Of a stretch of 64,000 nt of DNA, positions 1 through 9,822 are shown piece by piece. A program made the position numbers and the translations under genes. The stretch's first letter is position 1. Each line of letters starts with the position of its first letter. Source of the DNA: Eleusine coracana subsp. coracana (taxonomy: Eukaryota; Streptophyta; Magnoliopsida; Poales; Poaceae). The notes under the pieces were generated by a model. The model searched no databases, had not been told where the DNA came from, and was given only the letters and a program-made list of their open reading frames with translations. The stretch lies in contig CM064434.1 of assembly GCA_032690845.1 (NCBI GenBank), forward strand, positions 10,604,108 through 10,668,107. The letters run 5' to 3'.

Positions 1-357
1 AACCCTTCGATAGATTAGGGCTACAACAAGCCCCTTAGCATTTTTTTTGCTAAATTAGCTGGTTGTGTGGCTTTAGCTCTTTGGGCTGTGCCATTGTGAT
101 AGCTATGTTTTAGAGCGTCTGCTCTTGTTGAATACCGCAACCTCCTCGGGGAGGGTTGTTTTGACATGTTTTCTTGTACAAACTTTCCGCTTGGGAAAAA
201 CAACTTTATAGATTTAACTGAGAGATTTACATTGGAACTACCTCGTTAAAAACATCACCCCTACGAATGGTTCCCCTTGTGTGGAAAAGAGTACAGTTCT
301 TTTGAGAACGAGGTAAAGAAAAAGGAGAAAGAAAATCTATCGGCTAAGCTCAAGGTA
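1..357 (-). other. 3' untranslated tail of element A
   Basis: No coding potential. On the minus strand it follows the integrase C-terminus. It includes a phrase (about 240-275, reading GTTTTTAACGAGGTAG on the minus strand) of the kind often found near the 3' ends of grass LTR retrotransposons. The polypurine tract and 3' LTR are not visible. Confidence 0.5.
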
Positions 358-1480
358 TCACTTATAACTTTGTACTATGCTTGGTTGTTTACATATTTTT
401 GATCGTTGTTCTCGTACACATAGAACTTGCGAAGGTTGTCCGCATTGCAGGAATGTTCCAGCTCTTCTCCTTGTGAAATCTGGAGTCTGTATGCTCAGTT
501 TGTTTATTGTTGCCACAATGTACGGGCCTTCCCATTTGGGTTCCACCTTGCCTTTGGTTTCTTGTTCTAGGGCTTCAAAGTAGAACTAGGTCGCCTACCT
601 TGTAAATTCAGGGTGTCACCTTTCGATCCCTCCATCGGTGTGTTTCCCTATGGCTACTTTCGAGGTTAGCAACTGTGCCAAGCCTGTCTACATCCATGAG
701 GTCCTTTGTTTCCTCTTCCATTGGCCGTGGAGGCTTTGTGTTCTGGGTTCTGGGACTTTGGTGTGCAATTTCTTTGGGGGTGACTGCCTCCTCACTAAAT
801 ATCAGTCAGAATGGCGAATATTTGGTTGCCATGTTCTCCATTGTGTTGTGTGACCATATGACCCTTGGGAGCTCTTCAGCCTATTTTCCTTTCTTGTCAT
901 CCAGGAGTATTTTTTTGATTGCCTTGAATATGATGCTGCTTGCACGCTCGATGACTCCATTCAATTGAGGATGGTATACTGATGCAAAATCGACCTTTGT
1001 TCTGATGGAGTGGCAGAATTCTTTGAACATGTCATTTTTGAATTGTTGCCATTGTCGACTATTATGTCCTTCGGGACTTCGAAGCAATAGATGATGTTTT
1101 GCCAGAAGAACATTCTGATTGTGGTAGTAGAGATGTTTGTGATTGGCTTGTCTTTGATCCCTTTTGTGAAGTATTCGAGGGCTACTACCGCCCATCTGTA
1201 ATTTCCTAGAGCTACGGGTAGTGGCCCGACAATATCTATCCCCCAGCGCTAGAGTGGCCATGACAGTGCTATGAGTTGTGTTGGCTGGGACAATGTTGAT
1301 TGCCTATTTAAGATTTTCTGGCAAGCTTCACACATAGTTACTATTGTTGCAGCATCTTTGACCATTGTTGGCCAAAAGAAACCTTGTCTTATTCCCTTGG
1401 ATGTTGATGGTCATGGGCCGATGTACGATCCGCAAATGCCTTTGTGTATTTCTCTGAGCAACTCTATGTCCTCTGTTTGA
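358..1480 (-). pseudogene. Element A integrase (broken)
   Basis: Minus-strand reading gives an integrase in pieces. The zinc-finger end has CEACQK near 1310-1340. The core shows WGIDIVGPLP (first Asp) near 1230, a VDNG second Asp near 1050, and HPQLNGVIERA with the catalytic Glu near 985. The C-terminal PKWEGPYIV motif that usually ends Tat-type integrases is at 520-546. Frames change several times between these blocks and stops are present. Integrase inserts element cDNA into host DNA; this one cannot be made intact. The domain order and PKWEGPYIV ending identify it with fair certainty. Confidence 0.75.
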
Positions 1481-1658
1481 CTTAAGCATCTAAGTAACGG
1501 TGCGCATACTCCAGCTTTGTAAAGCTTGCCTTCAATGAGTTTATTGTTTTTAGCCTTTGCTGCATCCTTTTTTCCTCTGATTCATTGTTTAGCTCATAAA
1601 AACCTTTGAGATGCTCTATGATCTACGAACTCTAGTCTTCGCTTGCGACAACGTGGAT

Positions 1659-2524
1659 TTATTTGGACTCTTGGAGGACTATTTTGATTGATGGATGAAT
1701 AATAGTTTCAAAGAATGTTTCTTGTGGTATTGAACCCCCTTTTGCTGCTACCTTTGCGAGCTCATCTGCCTCACTATTGAATTTCCTTTTGAGATACTGG
1801 ATATCGAAGCCCTTGAAGTACTTCTCCATACCTCGGATGATGCAATGGTACCTTTCGAGCTGATTGTCTTGGGTGGTAAACTCTTTATCATGCTGTCTGA
1901 CAACGATTTTGGAGTCTGTTTTGATCCTGCATCGTTGTACTTCGAGCGCTCTGACTTTTCCTAGCTTGAGGAGTACTGCTTCATATTCTGCTATGTTGTT
2001 GGTGCATTTGTTTGTTTCATCACTGAACTCGAGCCTAGTGGCATATTTCATTTTTATGCCTGTCGGTGAAGTGACTATCGTGACAATGCTTGCTCTAGCT
2101 AGTTCCTATGCTCCATCATAGTGTATTGTCCATTCAGCCTTGGGTGCCACATAATCCTTCAGAAAAGCGGGCGTTGTCCAGTCTGCTATGTGGTCAGAAG
2201 AACTTGAGATTTGATAGCACTTCACTTCTCAAAATCTACTACATGCTCTTAGAGTTCCATTGCCCATTTGCCAATTCTACCCGAGGCGTCTCTGCTGAAC
2301 ACTTCGTTGAGGGCTTGATTAGTGAGTACTTTGATATGATGTGCTTCAAAATAGTGTCGCAACTTTCTAGATGCCATAACTACCACATATGCAATCTCTT
2401 CCATCTCCGAATAAAACCTTTTAGAGCTAGACAATGCCTCACTGGCATAGTATATTGGGAAATGTACCAAGAGTTCCTTAGGTTCTCCCTTGACCTTCAT
2501 TATCCTTTTCTCCCGTACTAACAC
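1659..2524 (-). pseudogene. Element A RNase H region (broken)
   Basis: The minus-strand ORF at 1659-2051 carries RNase H text: NNIAEYEAVLLKLGKVRALEV, a KTDSKIVVRQ acidic block, and YHCIIRGMEKYFKGFDIQYL followed by NSEADELAKVA. The piece at 2249-2524 (REKRIMKVKGEPKELLVHFP, then YYASEALSSSKRFYSEMEEI) belongs to the RT-RNase H connection. Element RNase H degrades the RNA strand during reverse transcription. The pieces are in different frames with stops between them. Confidence 0.75.
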
Positions 2525-2619
2525 TACACTGACTACTGAGTGTGATGCTGCAACATAAAATAGTAACGTGGCCCTGAGCTCTCGGTTGGTTAACTTTGAC
2601 TGTTTGTCGAGGTAGCTTT

Positions 2620-3471
2620 TTAGCTCGGCGAAGGCTTTTGGCTACTCTGGGCCCCATTTGAAGGGTTGTGCTCCATGGAGTGTTTGGAAGAATGGTAGAC
2701 TTCGCTCTATGGATTTGGATATGAATCTATTACGAGCTGCCATTCTGCCTATTGGTTTCTACACATCCCTTTTAGATCTTGGTTCTTGCATTTGGGTGAT
2801 TGCCTTGATTTTGTTAGGGTTGGTCTAGATTCCTTTGGCTGACACAAGGCAACCAAGCACCTTCCCTTTGCAAATTCTAAAGACACTTTTCTAGATTCAG
2901 TTTTAACTTTGTTGCTTGCATGTTTGCAAATGTTTCTGCCAGGTCTATTATATGATCACTCTTCTTCTTGCTTGCAACTATGATGTCATCCAAATATGCA
3001 TGTACACTCCTCCCAAACTGAGACTCGAAGACTGTTTTAGTCATACGGCAGCATGCAGAGCCGACATCTTCAGCCCCTTGAGCATCCTTACAAAATATTA
3101 AGTGTTGAAGGGTGTGATGAAACTTGTTTTTTCCTTGTCCTCTTTCTTTAGCCAAATTTCATGATAGCCTAAGAAATAGTTGAGCAAGGATAGGAACTCA
3201 CTGCCCGCTGTTGCATCTATGATTTTGTCAATTCGAGGTAATGGGAAATCATCCTTTAGGCAAGCTTTGTTGAGATCTATGAAGTCTGTGCACATTCTCC
3301 ATTTTCTATTCTTTTTCCGCACCATTACGCAGTTTGCCAGCCTGCTTGGGTATTTGGCTTCGTAGATTACTGAGGCATCGAGAAAAGTCTATGCACCTTT
3401 GCTTTGATGGCCTCGGTTTTTCCATCGGACATCTTTCAAGGCCTTTGTTTCTCGGGTCTTATTTTGGTGTC
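2620..3471 (-). pseudogene. Element A reverse transcriptase (broken, cut by element C)
   Basis: The minus-strand pieces at 2877-3155 and 3098-3325 carry RT palm text. KNRKWRMCTDFIDLNKAC and DDFPLPRIDKIIDATAGS are standard RT blocks, and the catalytic box reads AYLDDIIVAS with YxDD-type LDD. The first RT residues (DTKIRPEKQRP) end at 3471, where element C is inserted. Several frameshifts are present. Family assignment by domain text is firm; function is lost. Confidence 0.8.
3467..3471. repeat. Target-site duplication (left) of element C: GTGTC
   Basis: GTGTC directly precedes the TGTTGGG terminus and is repeated exactly at 10977-10981. A 5-bp duplication is usual for LTR-retrotransposon insertion. 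Confidence 0.9.
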
Positions 3472-4616
3472 TGTTGGGTATTGTAACGACAACAGAATAA
3501 ATCTGCAAGCGTACGGATACCAAAGTAGCTTTCACCTAGGAGTATTCTAGGGTATCGAATCCATAGGGAACATGTGTGTTTAGTCTTTAGTTCTAGTTAG
3601 TCCAAGGATACCAAGATGAATGTGGCGTTGGATAGAGAGGATTCCTAATGGTTATAAGGTCCTAATCAAGGTAAGAGTACTACTAGGTTGCTTGCATTAG
3701 GCATCAGGATTTCCCCTGCATCCACAGTGCGCTTCCAGCCAAGACCTTACTGCATAGCCGAACATGGAAGATTTCAAAGGACAGATAGGGTTGTCACCAC
3801 CTACTATTTACCTCTAGCAATCCGTTGACTACATGATAAACAAATGTAAGTTATGGCCTAGACACCATGTATACACTTTCAATTACTCCCTTAATCTCCA
3901 ATTGCAATGATTTAAGACTAAGGTCTCTAACTAAATAGAGCGTTGAGCGAGCAAAGCAACTAACTATAAAACTTACTTAAAAAGGAAACTTAAATACCAA
4001 GAGAGGAATCACGAATACTTAATCAATATAGCAAGCATTCGTCAAGGTACAAGCGTGGTCCTCCTCCGGACTTCCCCTAACTCTCTCCCTATTTTCTAAG
4101 CACTTTGGCAGCTAAAGCCTTATGGAAGTGAAGCTATAAACTATTCTTGAAGTGTGTGGGCCCAAAGTCAGTAACTCCGGTCCTAACCATAGGAACCGAC
4201 CTTGGAAAGGCGGTGGGAGGCTCCCTAAGCAGACCTGGGCCGAGTGGACTCAATCTTTGTTCATCCAAACAAGGGTGTTCGACCAAACATAGGCTGGTCC
4301 CTTTCGGCCACAGCCTTCTCCAGGTCTCTGACTTACTGTCCTCATTCCTCCCTCCACGTGTTAGGCCTTCTGGTATGTCAATTTGCTCTATTTATGGGCC
4401 AGTGGATCCTTGTGCTGCACTATGATTTATGGGCCAGGTCTCCTATGAAGACGTGGATTTTACCTCAATTATGTGGATAAATCACCTGTAAGCAAATATT
4501 CACCAACACTTGTGGAATTCATTAGTAATAAACTCCTACCACTATGTTGGTTGTTTACTTTTATTGATTTATGCAGGTATTTGACAGTCGGATTTGGTAT
4601 TTAGTGACAATCAACA
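3472..4616 (-). repeat. Element C 3' LTR
   Basis: 1145 bp. Its plus-strand ends are TGTTGGGTATTG and CAATCAACA, giving the usual TG...CA. It matches 9823-10976 along its length. Relative to the other copy it lacks about 33 bp around 4153, including the TATATAAG box. Confidence 0.9.
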
Positions 4617-4632
4617 AACTTCCCCACACTTG
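4617..4632 (-). other. Polypurine tract of element C
   Basis: On the minus strand AAGTGTGGGGAAGTT directly precedes the LTR start TGTTGATTGTCAC. This is where the plus-strand DNA primer for reverse transcription is expected, and it fixes the element's orientation as minus. Confidence 0.8.
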
Positions 4633-5086
4633 GCCTTTGCTCATCCTTGAGTGAAGGAAAAGGACTAAGGTGGACCGTAATCTCCAAACGGTATGATTCT
4701 ATCATGCAAATTATTCCAAACCATACCTGTACAAATGGACTTTAAAGTGTCTACCATGTCACCTTGGGTAGATGAAGAATGGAATAGTACAGATTATGGT
4801 CATCTCTGCCCCTTGTGCTATGTAACTTGGGGTTTTGAAGAATTTCTAAAAGTAAAACAAAGCTGTATGCCTCAAATTATTCTCTCAAGTCACTCGTATA
4901 TGTGTGTGGATCCTCACCGAGGCTTTTTTGTGTTGCCTCTCTTTGTTCCTACTTCTAAAGATTAGCTTATGTGGAGCTCAGGGTAGGGAATAAAAAGAAG
5001 GCATACCTATATTTCATATATTACCAAGTAAAATCCAGATCCAAGGAGAAAACAAGTAATGAACCATCAATCAAGGATGTGCACAT
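4633..5086. other. Non-coding 3' region of element C
   Basis: Short ORFs here show no family resemblance. The minus-strand text GGATGAGCAAAGGCCAAG just upstream of the polypurine tract looks like conserved 3' untranslated sequence of such elements. No further structure was seen. Confidence 0.5.
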
Positions 5087-5340
5087 TTATGGATAGAATG
5101 GATGTAGTGGTGGATACTGGGTACTCCTTTTGACATCCTCCCTTTCTTCTATTTGAGAACATGGGCTATCTCTCTTCTTCTTTTTTTCCCTTTTTTTGAA
5201 TACTTGACAGCCCATGTCTCTTTTTTGCAAGGATAATTGGATAAGGAGTTTCTCAAAGTAGTGGAGCACTTTATTTTGTTGGTGGTGGATGGATATGTGT
5301 GATGCTATCTTCTAGAGTGGAAGAGTAGCATATGGAAGGA
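5087..5340. repeat. Hairpin module I in element C
   Basis: ACATGGGCT at 5159-5167 pairs with AGCCCATGT at 5209-5217 around a pyrimidine-rich loop. Looser outer pairing (ACTCCTT near 5122 against AAGGAGT near 5243) extends the stem. The module ends with GATGCTATCTTCTAGAGTGG and a following TAGCATATGGAAGGA, which also fold on themselves. Module II repeats the same arrangement. Confidence 0.55.
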
Positions 5341-5610
5341 GATGGATGATGGAGGTGAATGAATACTCCTTTATGTTGTAGACTCTCTCTTTCCTTGAAA
5401 TGATATTGGGTATGGCTATTTCTTTTCCTTCTCTATTTTTTTTCATGCTCAAGGATTGAGAGCATTTTTTTGATAGCCATACCTTCTATGGGTACAATTG
5501 AGAGAGAGTCATAACAAGATAATCATGGAGTAATTCTTTTGGTGGATGAATGGATGATGATGATGGTAATGCTACCTTCCAATGTAGAATATTAGCATAT
5601 GAAGGAAGTG
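5341..5610. repeat. Hairpin module II in element C
   Basis: A long imperfect inverted repeat: 5381-5419 (starting GACTCTCTCT, ending GGTATGGCTAT) against 5472-5510 (starting ATAGCCATACC, ending AGAGAGAGTC). A small inner stem lies in the loop (ATGCTC against GAGCAT). It ends with GGTAATGCTACCTTCC and TTAGCATATGAAGGAAG, parallel to the end of module I. Confidence 0.65.
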
Positions 5611-6916
5611 TGCACATAAACTTGATCAACAATACATAACAAGCGTCTCACTAGGGTCACAACAATTTGACATGGTTCAATGAAGACACACGCAGCATAT
5701 GCATAAGGTTTATCAAATAGATCTATCATACAGCTCTGGTGGGATAATTCTAATGATTAAGGAGTAAGTTTATAGATTTTTAATTTTCAAAAAGTATTCC
5801 CCAGTACTTTATGCAATAGAGAGCAAGAATCACTTCATCAAACCATATCACCGTAGTCACCAACCTAGGTAGCATGTGGTCCCTATGAATATAGTCCACT
5901 AGTATTGGCATTAGAGCAAGGAATAAAGAGCATGCATGCCAACCATAGAAAGCTTTGAATAATTGGGAGGTCATCAAGGTTGATTTTAATTTTCAATTTA
6001 GATCTTATCAATTTGTTATAGGAAAATTAAATCAATGCACGAAACAGGGAGATAGATGGATAAGATGCACAAACCGCCGTACTAGTAAATGATGTCGAGC
6101 GGGGCCAAGGTGGGTTCAGTCGACCTAGAGGGTTCGGCTGAATTGTCCTAGCATCTTGCTTGGTCAATGTATGGCATGGTTCTCCGTGCAATGTTGTTCA
6201 TTCTTGCGCATCAGGAATCCTGAGGATCTCCCACACACTTGCTCACTTTCCTGCACTTTTGTTTGACACAAGAAAAATAAACAGAAGGACAAAGGGGTTT
6301 AAAGCAAAACAGACTCTACAGGCTTTATGGGCTCACACTTTTATTATTAAGTTATTTATTTTATTTTTTATGGCGCACTATAAAATTGAAAGAAAATAAC
6401 AAATAAAATAAAGAAAGAAAGAAATAAACTAAAGTGCCTTTCTTTTCTCTGTTTTTTAGCAAGGCATGAATGCAAGAGCTAACAACAACTCTAACCCAAG
6501 AGGCAAGTTGGCATGGATGGAACTTAATATGTGATACTTACAGAACTCCCCTGCACTTAGATTTTTGTATCACTTGGACATAACAAATCAAGTGTGTAGT
6601 GTTGCAGCCTTCTTGTAGTAGGTTTCATCACCAAAAGTACCAAGGTGTCAAGTTGATGCAACTCCCATGTTCTCAAGCATAGTGTGACCATCATTCTTTC
6701 AATCCTCACCTGAAAGGGTTAGTGACCCAAAATACCCAAAGGCATATATATCCTAAAAACATGTGCTTGCAATTATTTAATAAAGGAAAAAAGAATGATA
6801 ATCTGAGCCATTTCCCAGTAGTGCTTTGTTTATAGTCAGAAGCTCGACTACGGGGACTTCATGTTGTAACTATCATTGGTGATGTAGTTCCCATCTTACC
6901 ACCAAGTGTTAATGTA
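5611..6916. other. AT-rich non-coding DNA of element C
   Basis: About 1.3 kb without a recognisable protein on either strand. It includes A/T-rich runs around 6340-6430. Probably the 3' untranslated part of the element transcript. Confidence 0.5.
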
Positions 6917-7399
6917 TCAATGATGCCTTAGCTGGAAGGTTAGTGCCAAAAAGGAAATACAAGATCTGCAATACTTTTGATAAACAAAAGTGTCTACAAC
7001 CATCCTTCTAAACATTTTACTAATTAGGGCCTTAAGGTGGTTGTAGTCCTCATAGGTGCTTTTAGCAGTAATCTTGATTGACTCTAGAGGTTTCTTATAT
7101 GACCAAGCATCTTGTATATGTTCAAGGAAGAAGCTCTCATGCTCATCAATTGAATTATTTCCTCCTATATCTAGAGTCAAGGTCTCTAACAATCCAATGG
7201 CCCAACTATTCTCCTTCTTGAGAATTTTATCGATAAAGCTCATCAGTGATTTCTTGATCACCACCAAGAATGGAGTATTGAGGACCAAAGGAAAAAGGCT
7301 AAGGCAAGATGGAATATAGTTCAGTTTCAAAAGGATTAGGAGTTGCTCTCGAATCATCCCCTCCTTGGAAACAATGTTTTGCGTCCTCATATAGAACAA
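6917..7399 (-). CDS. Uncharacterised ORF of element C, downstream of the third retropepsin-like repeat
   Basis: A 160-residue open frame. It begins in an overlap with the end of the 7299-7907 frame, so the two may be one protein broken by a frameshift near 7350. Features seen: a hydrophobic stretch (LLILLKLNYIPSCLSLFPLV), the phrase NSWAIGLLETLTLDIGG, an acidic block (SIDEHESFFLEHIQDAW), and a basic cysteine-containing end (FRRMVVDTFVYQKYCRSC). The text resembles downstream proteins in related grass elements that I have seen only as uncharacterised. I assign no function. It has no RT or integrase motif. Confidence 0.5.
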   Translation of the reverse strand: MFYMRTQNIVSKEGMIREQLLILLKLNYIPSCLSLFPLVLNTPFLVVIKKSLMSFIDKILKKENSWAIGLLETLTLDIGGNNSIDEHESFFLEHIQDAWSYKKPLESIKITAKSTYEDYNHLKALISKMFRRMVVDTFVYQKYCRSCISFLALTFQLRHH

Positions 7400-7907
7400 A
7401 CCTCAGTGATGCGTGTTGGGTAACAAACATCACCTCCTCAAGCGGAGAGTGCTTGAGATGAGGACTCACCAAAGGATTTTCTGAACAATGAGCTCTAGTG
7501 GCAAAAGCGGTTTTCCTAAGCCTTTTGTTTTGGCTCCCTAGGACTGCACCTTCATGGTGAAGGCTTTCTAGTGGGAAGCTTATGAGAAGTTCAAAGTCAA
7601 TGATAGGAAAGACGTGTAGGTCTAGGTGAACTTCGACTTTGTCCATCTCAACGGCTATAGCCCTTGCAATCCCCTGACATGGAGATGTTACTCCCAAGGC
7701 ATCCTTGAGGAGTGTGTCATTTGGCTCAAGAGGTATATCATCCAAAAGTTGCCAACTTATATACTCGGGGACAATATTGGCTCCTACAGTGGGATCGAGT
7801 AGGGCCTCTACGACATTTCCCTTTATATAATAGGGAATGGTAGAGGAAGAAGAAAGGATTTGGATTTCCGTGGAAGAGTGTCCTTCTTTCATCCACTCCA
7901 TGTTCAT
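7299..7907 (-). CDS. Retropepsin-like repeat 3 of element C
   Basis: 202 residues, the best preserved of the three repeats. It reads STIPYYIKGNVVEALLDPTV then GANIVPEYISWQLL, followed by a GIARAIAVEMDKVEVHLDLH block and FPIIDFELLISFP. The layout (strand, LLD..VGANI, later hydrophobic strands with D/E-LLI) fits a retropepsin fold, in which the active site is normally D-T/S-G followed by A. Here the Asp remains (LLDPTVGA) but the T/S-G spacing is changed, so proteolysis is doubtful. The upstream linker begins with FEEGL near 8016-8024, a phrase shared with the other repeats. Stops at about 7910-7960 separate it from repeat 2. Confidence 0.6.
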   Translation of the reverse strand: MNMEWMKEGHSSTEIQILSSSSTIPYYIKGNVVEALLDPTVGANIVPEYISWQLLDDIPLEPNDTLLKDALGVTSPCQGIARAIAVEMDKVEVHLDLHVFPIIDFELLISFPLESLHHEGAVLGSQNKRLRKTAFATRAHCSENPLVSPHLKHSPLEEVMFVTQHASLRFVLYEDAKHCFQGGDDSRATPNPFETELYSILP

Positions 7908-8254
7908 GGCCTCCTATAGAGCTTCTTCTTGGAAAGGCTTGGGAGTTTAAAGGGGTGTCATAGGCTTCTTCTGCTAGAAGTAATTCGTGGTGTTTTCATG
8001 TTTATTAGATAGCCCTTCCTCAAACTTGATTGGCAACCCTGAAGGTAGAATTTCTCCTGCCTTCCGAGCAGTCTCAGTAGTAGATTTGAAAGATGAGATA
8101 ACAATGAGCTCGAATTCAATTGTTGGGAGACCCTCGTGGGTTGGCTCGTCTTCCCTTGGATAAATTGTTGATCTTGTTCCTTGGGGATAGATCCAAGGGG
8201 CTCAAATGGGAATGTTGCCATCGCTTCATTGAATGGCTCACCCCTTGAGAGAGA

Positions 8255-8840
8255 TTATGTCAAAAGATTTTCTGATTGACAGACTGAAACAGAAGGTACG
8301 TCTCTCCCAAGTCTTATGTTGAGACTTCCTAGCTTCAGTCCCTTCAGGTATTGCTCATCCAACAGATGCCTGATCAAGATTTGGAAGTCATAGATCTGAA
8401 CTATATGGAAGTCTAGGATAGTCTCAACATTTTTGTGCTTCATGGGAATGTTTTGCAAGGTACCAAATCCTTCTAAATACTTTCCTAAGGGGCTCAAGAA
8501 GGATTTGCTAATCGGTGCAAGGGGATCACCACCAATGAAGATAGCTGCAATGGATTTGGACATGATATTTGCACCGATTATGGGATTGAAAAGAACATTC
8601 ACCTTCATCTCTCTTATATCATATTGAATGGTTGAATAAGGAGGTGTAATCCAAACTATATCATGATAATGTTCTCCCTCATTCAACCAATTGTTGCCTC
8701 ACAAGGCATAGTACTCCCTCTCATTCTCTTGGAGAAATTTGTCCTCAAGAGGATCAAGAGGAGAGATGAGAATTGGTGAGTTCTTCTTGCAAAAATAATT
8801 CGAGGTGTCCCAATGGTCTCTTGAAAGACCTTCCTCAAAT
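8255..8840 (-). pseudogene. Retropepsin-like repeat 2 of element C
   Basis: It starts with the shared linker FEEGLSRDHWDTSNYFCKK near 8840. After a stop near 8697, an open frame (8255-8686) reads STIQYDIREMKVNVLFNPII then GANIMSKSIAAIF, continuing to VETILDFHIVQIYDFQILI. It aligns by eye with repeat 3 over the whole domain. The active-site Asp position is Asn (LFNPIIGA), so this copy should not be catalytic. It could have a structural role or be relic sequence. Confidence 0.55.
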
Positions 8841-8949
8841 TTAAACAAGAACTCAGTAGAATTTTCTAATTGGGACATTGGGACAAAAAAAATGTCTTCC
8901 CCTAGTTCAATGTCTAATGTCTCCTTGGTTGGTGCATCAGAGAAAAGTC

Positions 8950-9440
8950 TCTCTATGGGATGCCGATTAAAATGTCAAAGTCATGGACTTTGAACACATG
9001 AAAATCAAGGAGAGTTTCAACATCTTTGTGTCTTAAAAACACATTTTGCAAAATCCCATATCTCTTTGAAATGGGTCCAGAGGGGCATAGAAGAAAGTTG
9101 CAAGTCGGTGCCGAGGGTTCTTCACCCAAAATGGCAAAAGCGCAAGCATCAGAAATGATGTTTGGCACCGACAGTGGGATTATAGAGAATATCAATCTTA
9201 ACTCCCCTTACGAGGCATTGAATAGAAGAGGAAAGGGTGCTCATCCAAATTTGGTTCGGAGAAAACTCAGCCTCTCTCAATTGCTCATTGCTCATGCTTG
9301 AATTTAACTCCTTCACTGTCTCTTGGAGCAAGGGCTCCTTAAGAGGATTGGAAGAAGATACACAAGTTGGTGATTTCTGATTGCGATAACTTGAGGATTT
9401 CCAACGATCTTTTACAAGATTTTCCTCAAATTAGAAAGGT
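8950..9440 (-). pseudogene. Retropepsin-like repeat 1 of element C
   Basis: The linker FEENLVKDRWKSSSYRNQK lies near 9430. The domain reads SSSIQCLVRGVKIDILYNPT, then VGA in one frame (9149-9331), and continues one frame over in 8953-9195 with SDACAFAILGEEPSAPTCNF and VETLLDFHVFKVHDFDILI. A single frameshift near 9170 separates the halves. The active-site Asp is again Asn (LYNPTVGA). Spacing from linker to linker is about 590 bp to repeat 2 and about 815 bp from repeat 2 to repeat 3. Confidence 0.55.
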
Positions 9441-9720
9441 AGCTTTGAAGGTTGAATTTCTTCTTCCTCTATTGCTTGTGGTTCGGTTGAGATCTCATAA
9501 GATGAATCAATGGAGAGGCAAGGATTTGGCTTAGGTTCAACTGGTGGGCTGACCTCAATGCTCGACGAAGCTTCCTCCTGAGGGGGCTCTCTACAGTCGG
9601 CTTGGAAAGAAGAGTTTTCTTGAATAAGGTCTAGGATAGCTTAATTGGATCCGCTGAAAGTGGCGGCTCGAAGAACTCGCCCTTTGGAGCAGAAAGGTCT
9701 TGAATTGATAGTCGCTCCAT
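9441..9720 (-). pseudogene. N-terminal leader region of the element C protein
   Basis: The first ATG after the primer site is at 9720 on the minus strand and gives MERLSIQDLSAPKGEFFEPP before a stop near 9641. Beyond the stop the frame resumes as an acidic, Ser/Pro-rich stretch (SSSIEVSPPVEPKPNP, then EPQAIEEEEIQPSK) leading into repeat 1. I recognise no domain. A Gag matrix or capsid domain is not evident. Confidence 0.45.
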
Positions 9721-9797
9721 GGTAGAGATGGGGAAAGAAATAAAGAAAGATAAAATATACATGGAAAAACTAGGTTCAAAGATCAAACAACAACCAT

Positions 9798-9815
9798 TCC
9801 CCGCCAACGGTGCCA
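9798..9815 (-). other. Primer-binding site of element C (tRNA-Asp type)
   Basis: The minus strand reads TGGCACCGTTGGCGGGGA, separated from the LTR end by AGCTTTC. It differs at two positions from TGGCGCCGTTGCCGGGGA, the complement of the 3' end of plant tRNA-Asp (from memory). The position beside the right LTR sets the minus orientation. Confidence 0.8.
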
Positions 9816-9822
9816 GAAAGCT

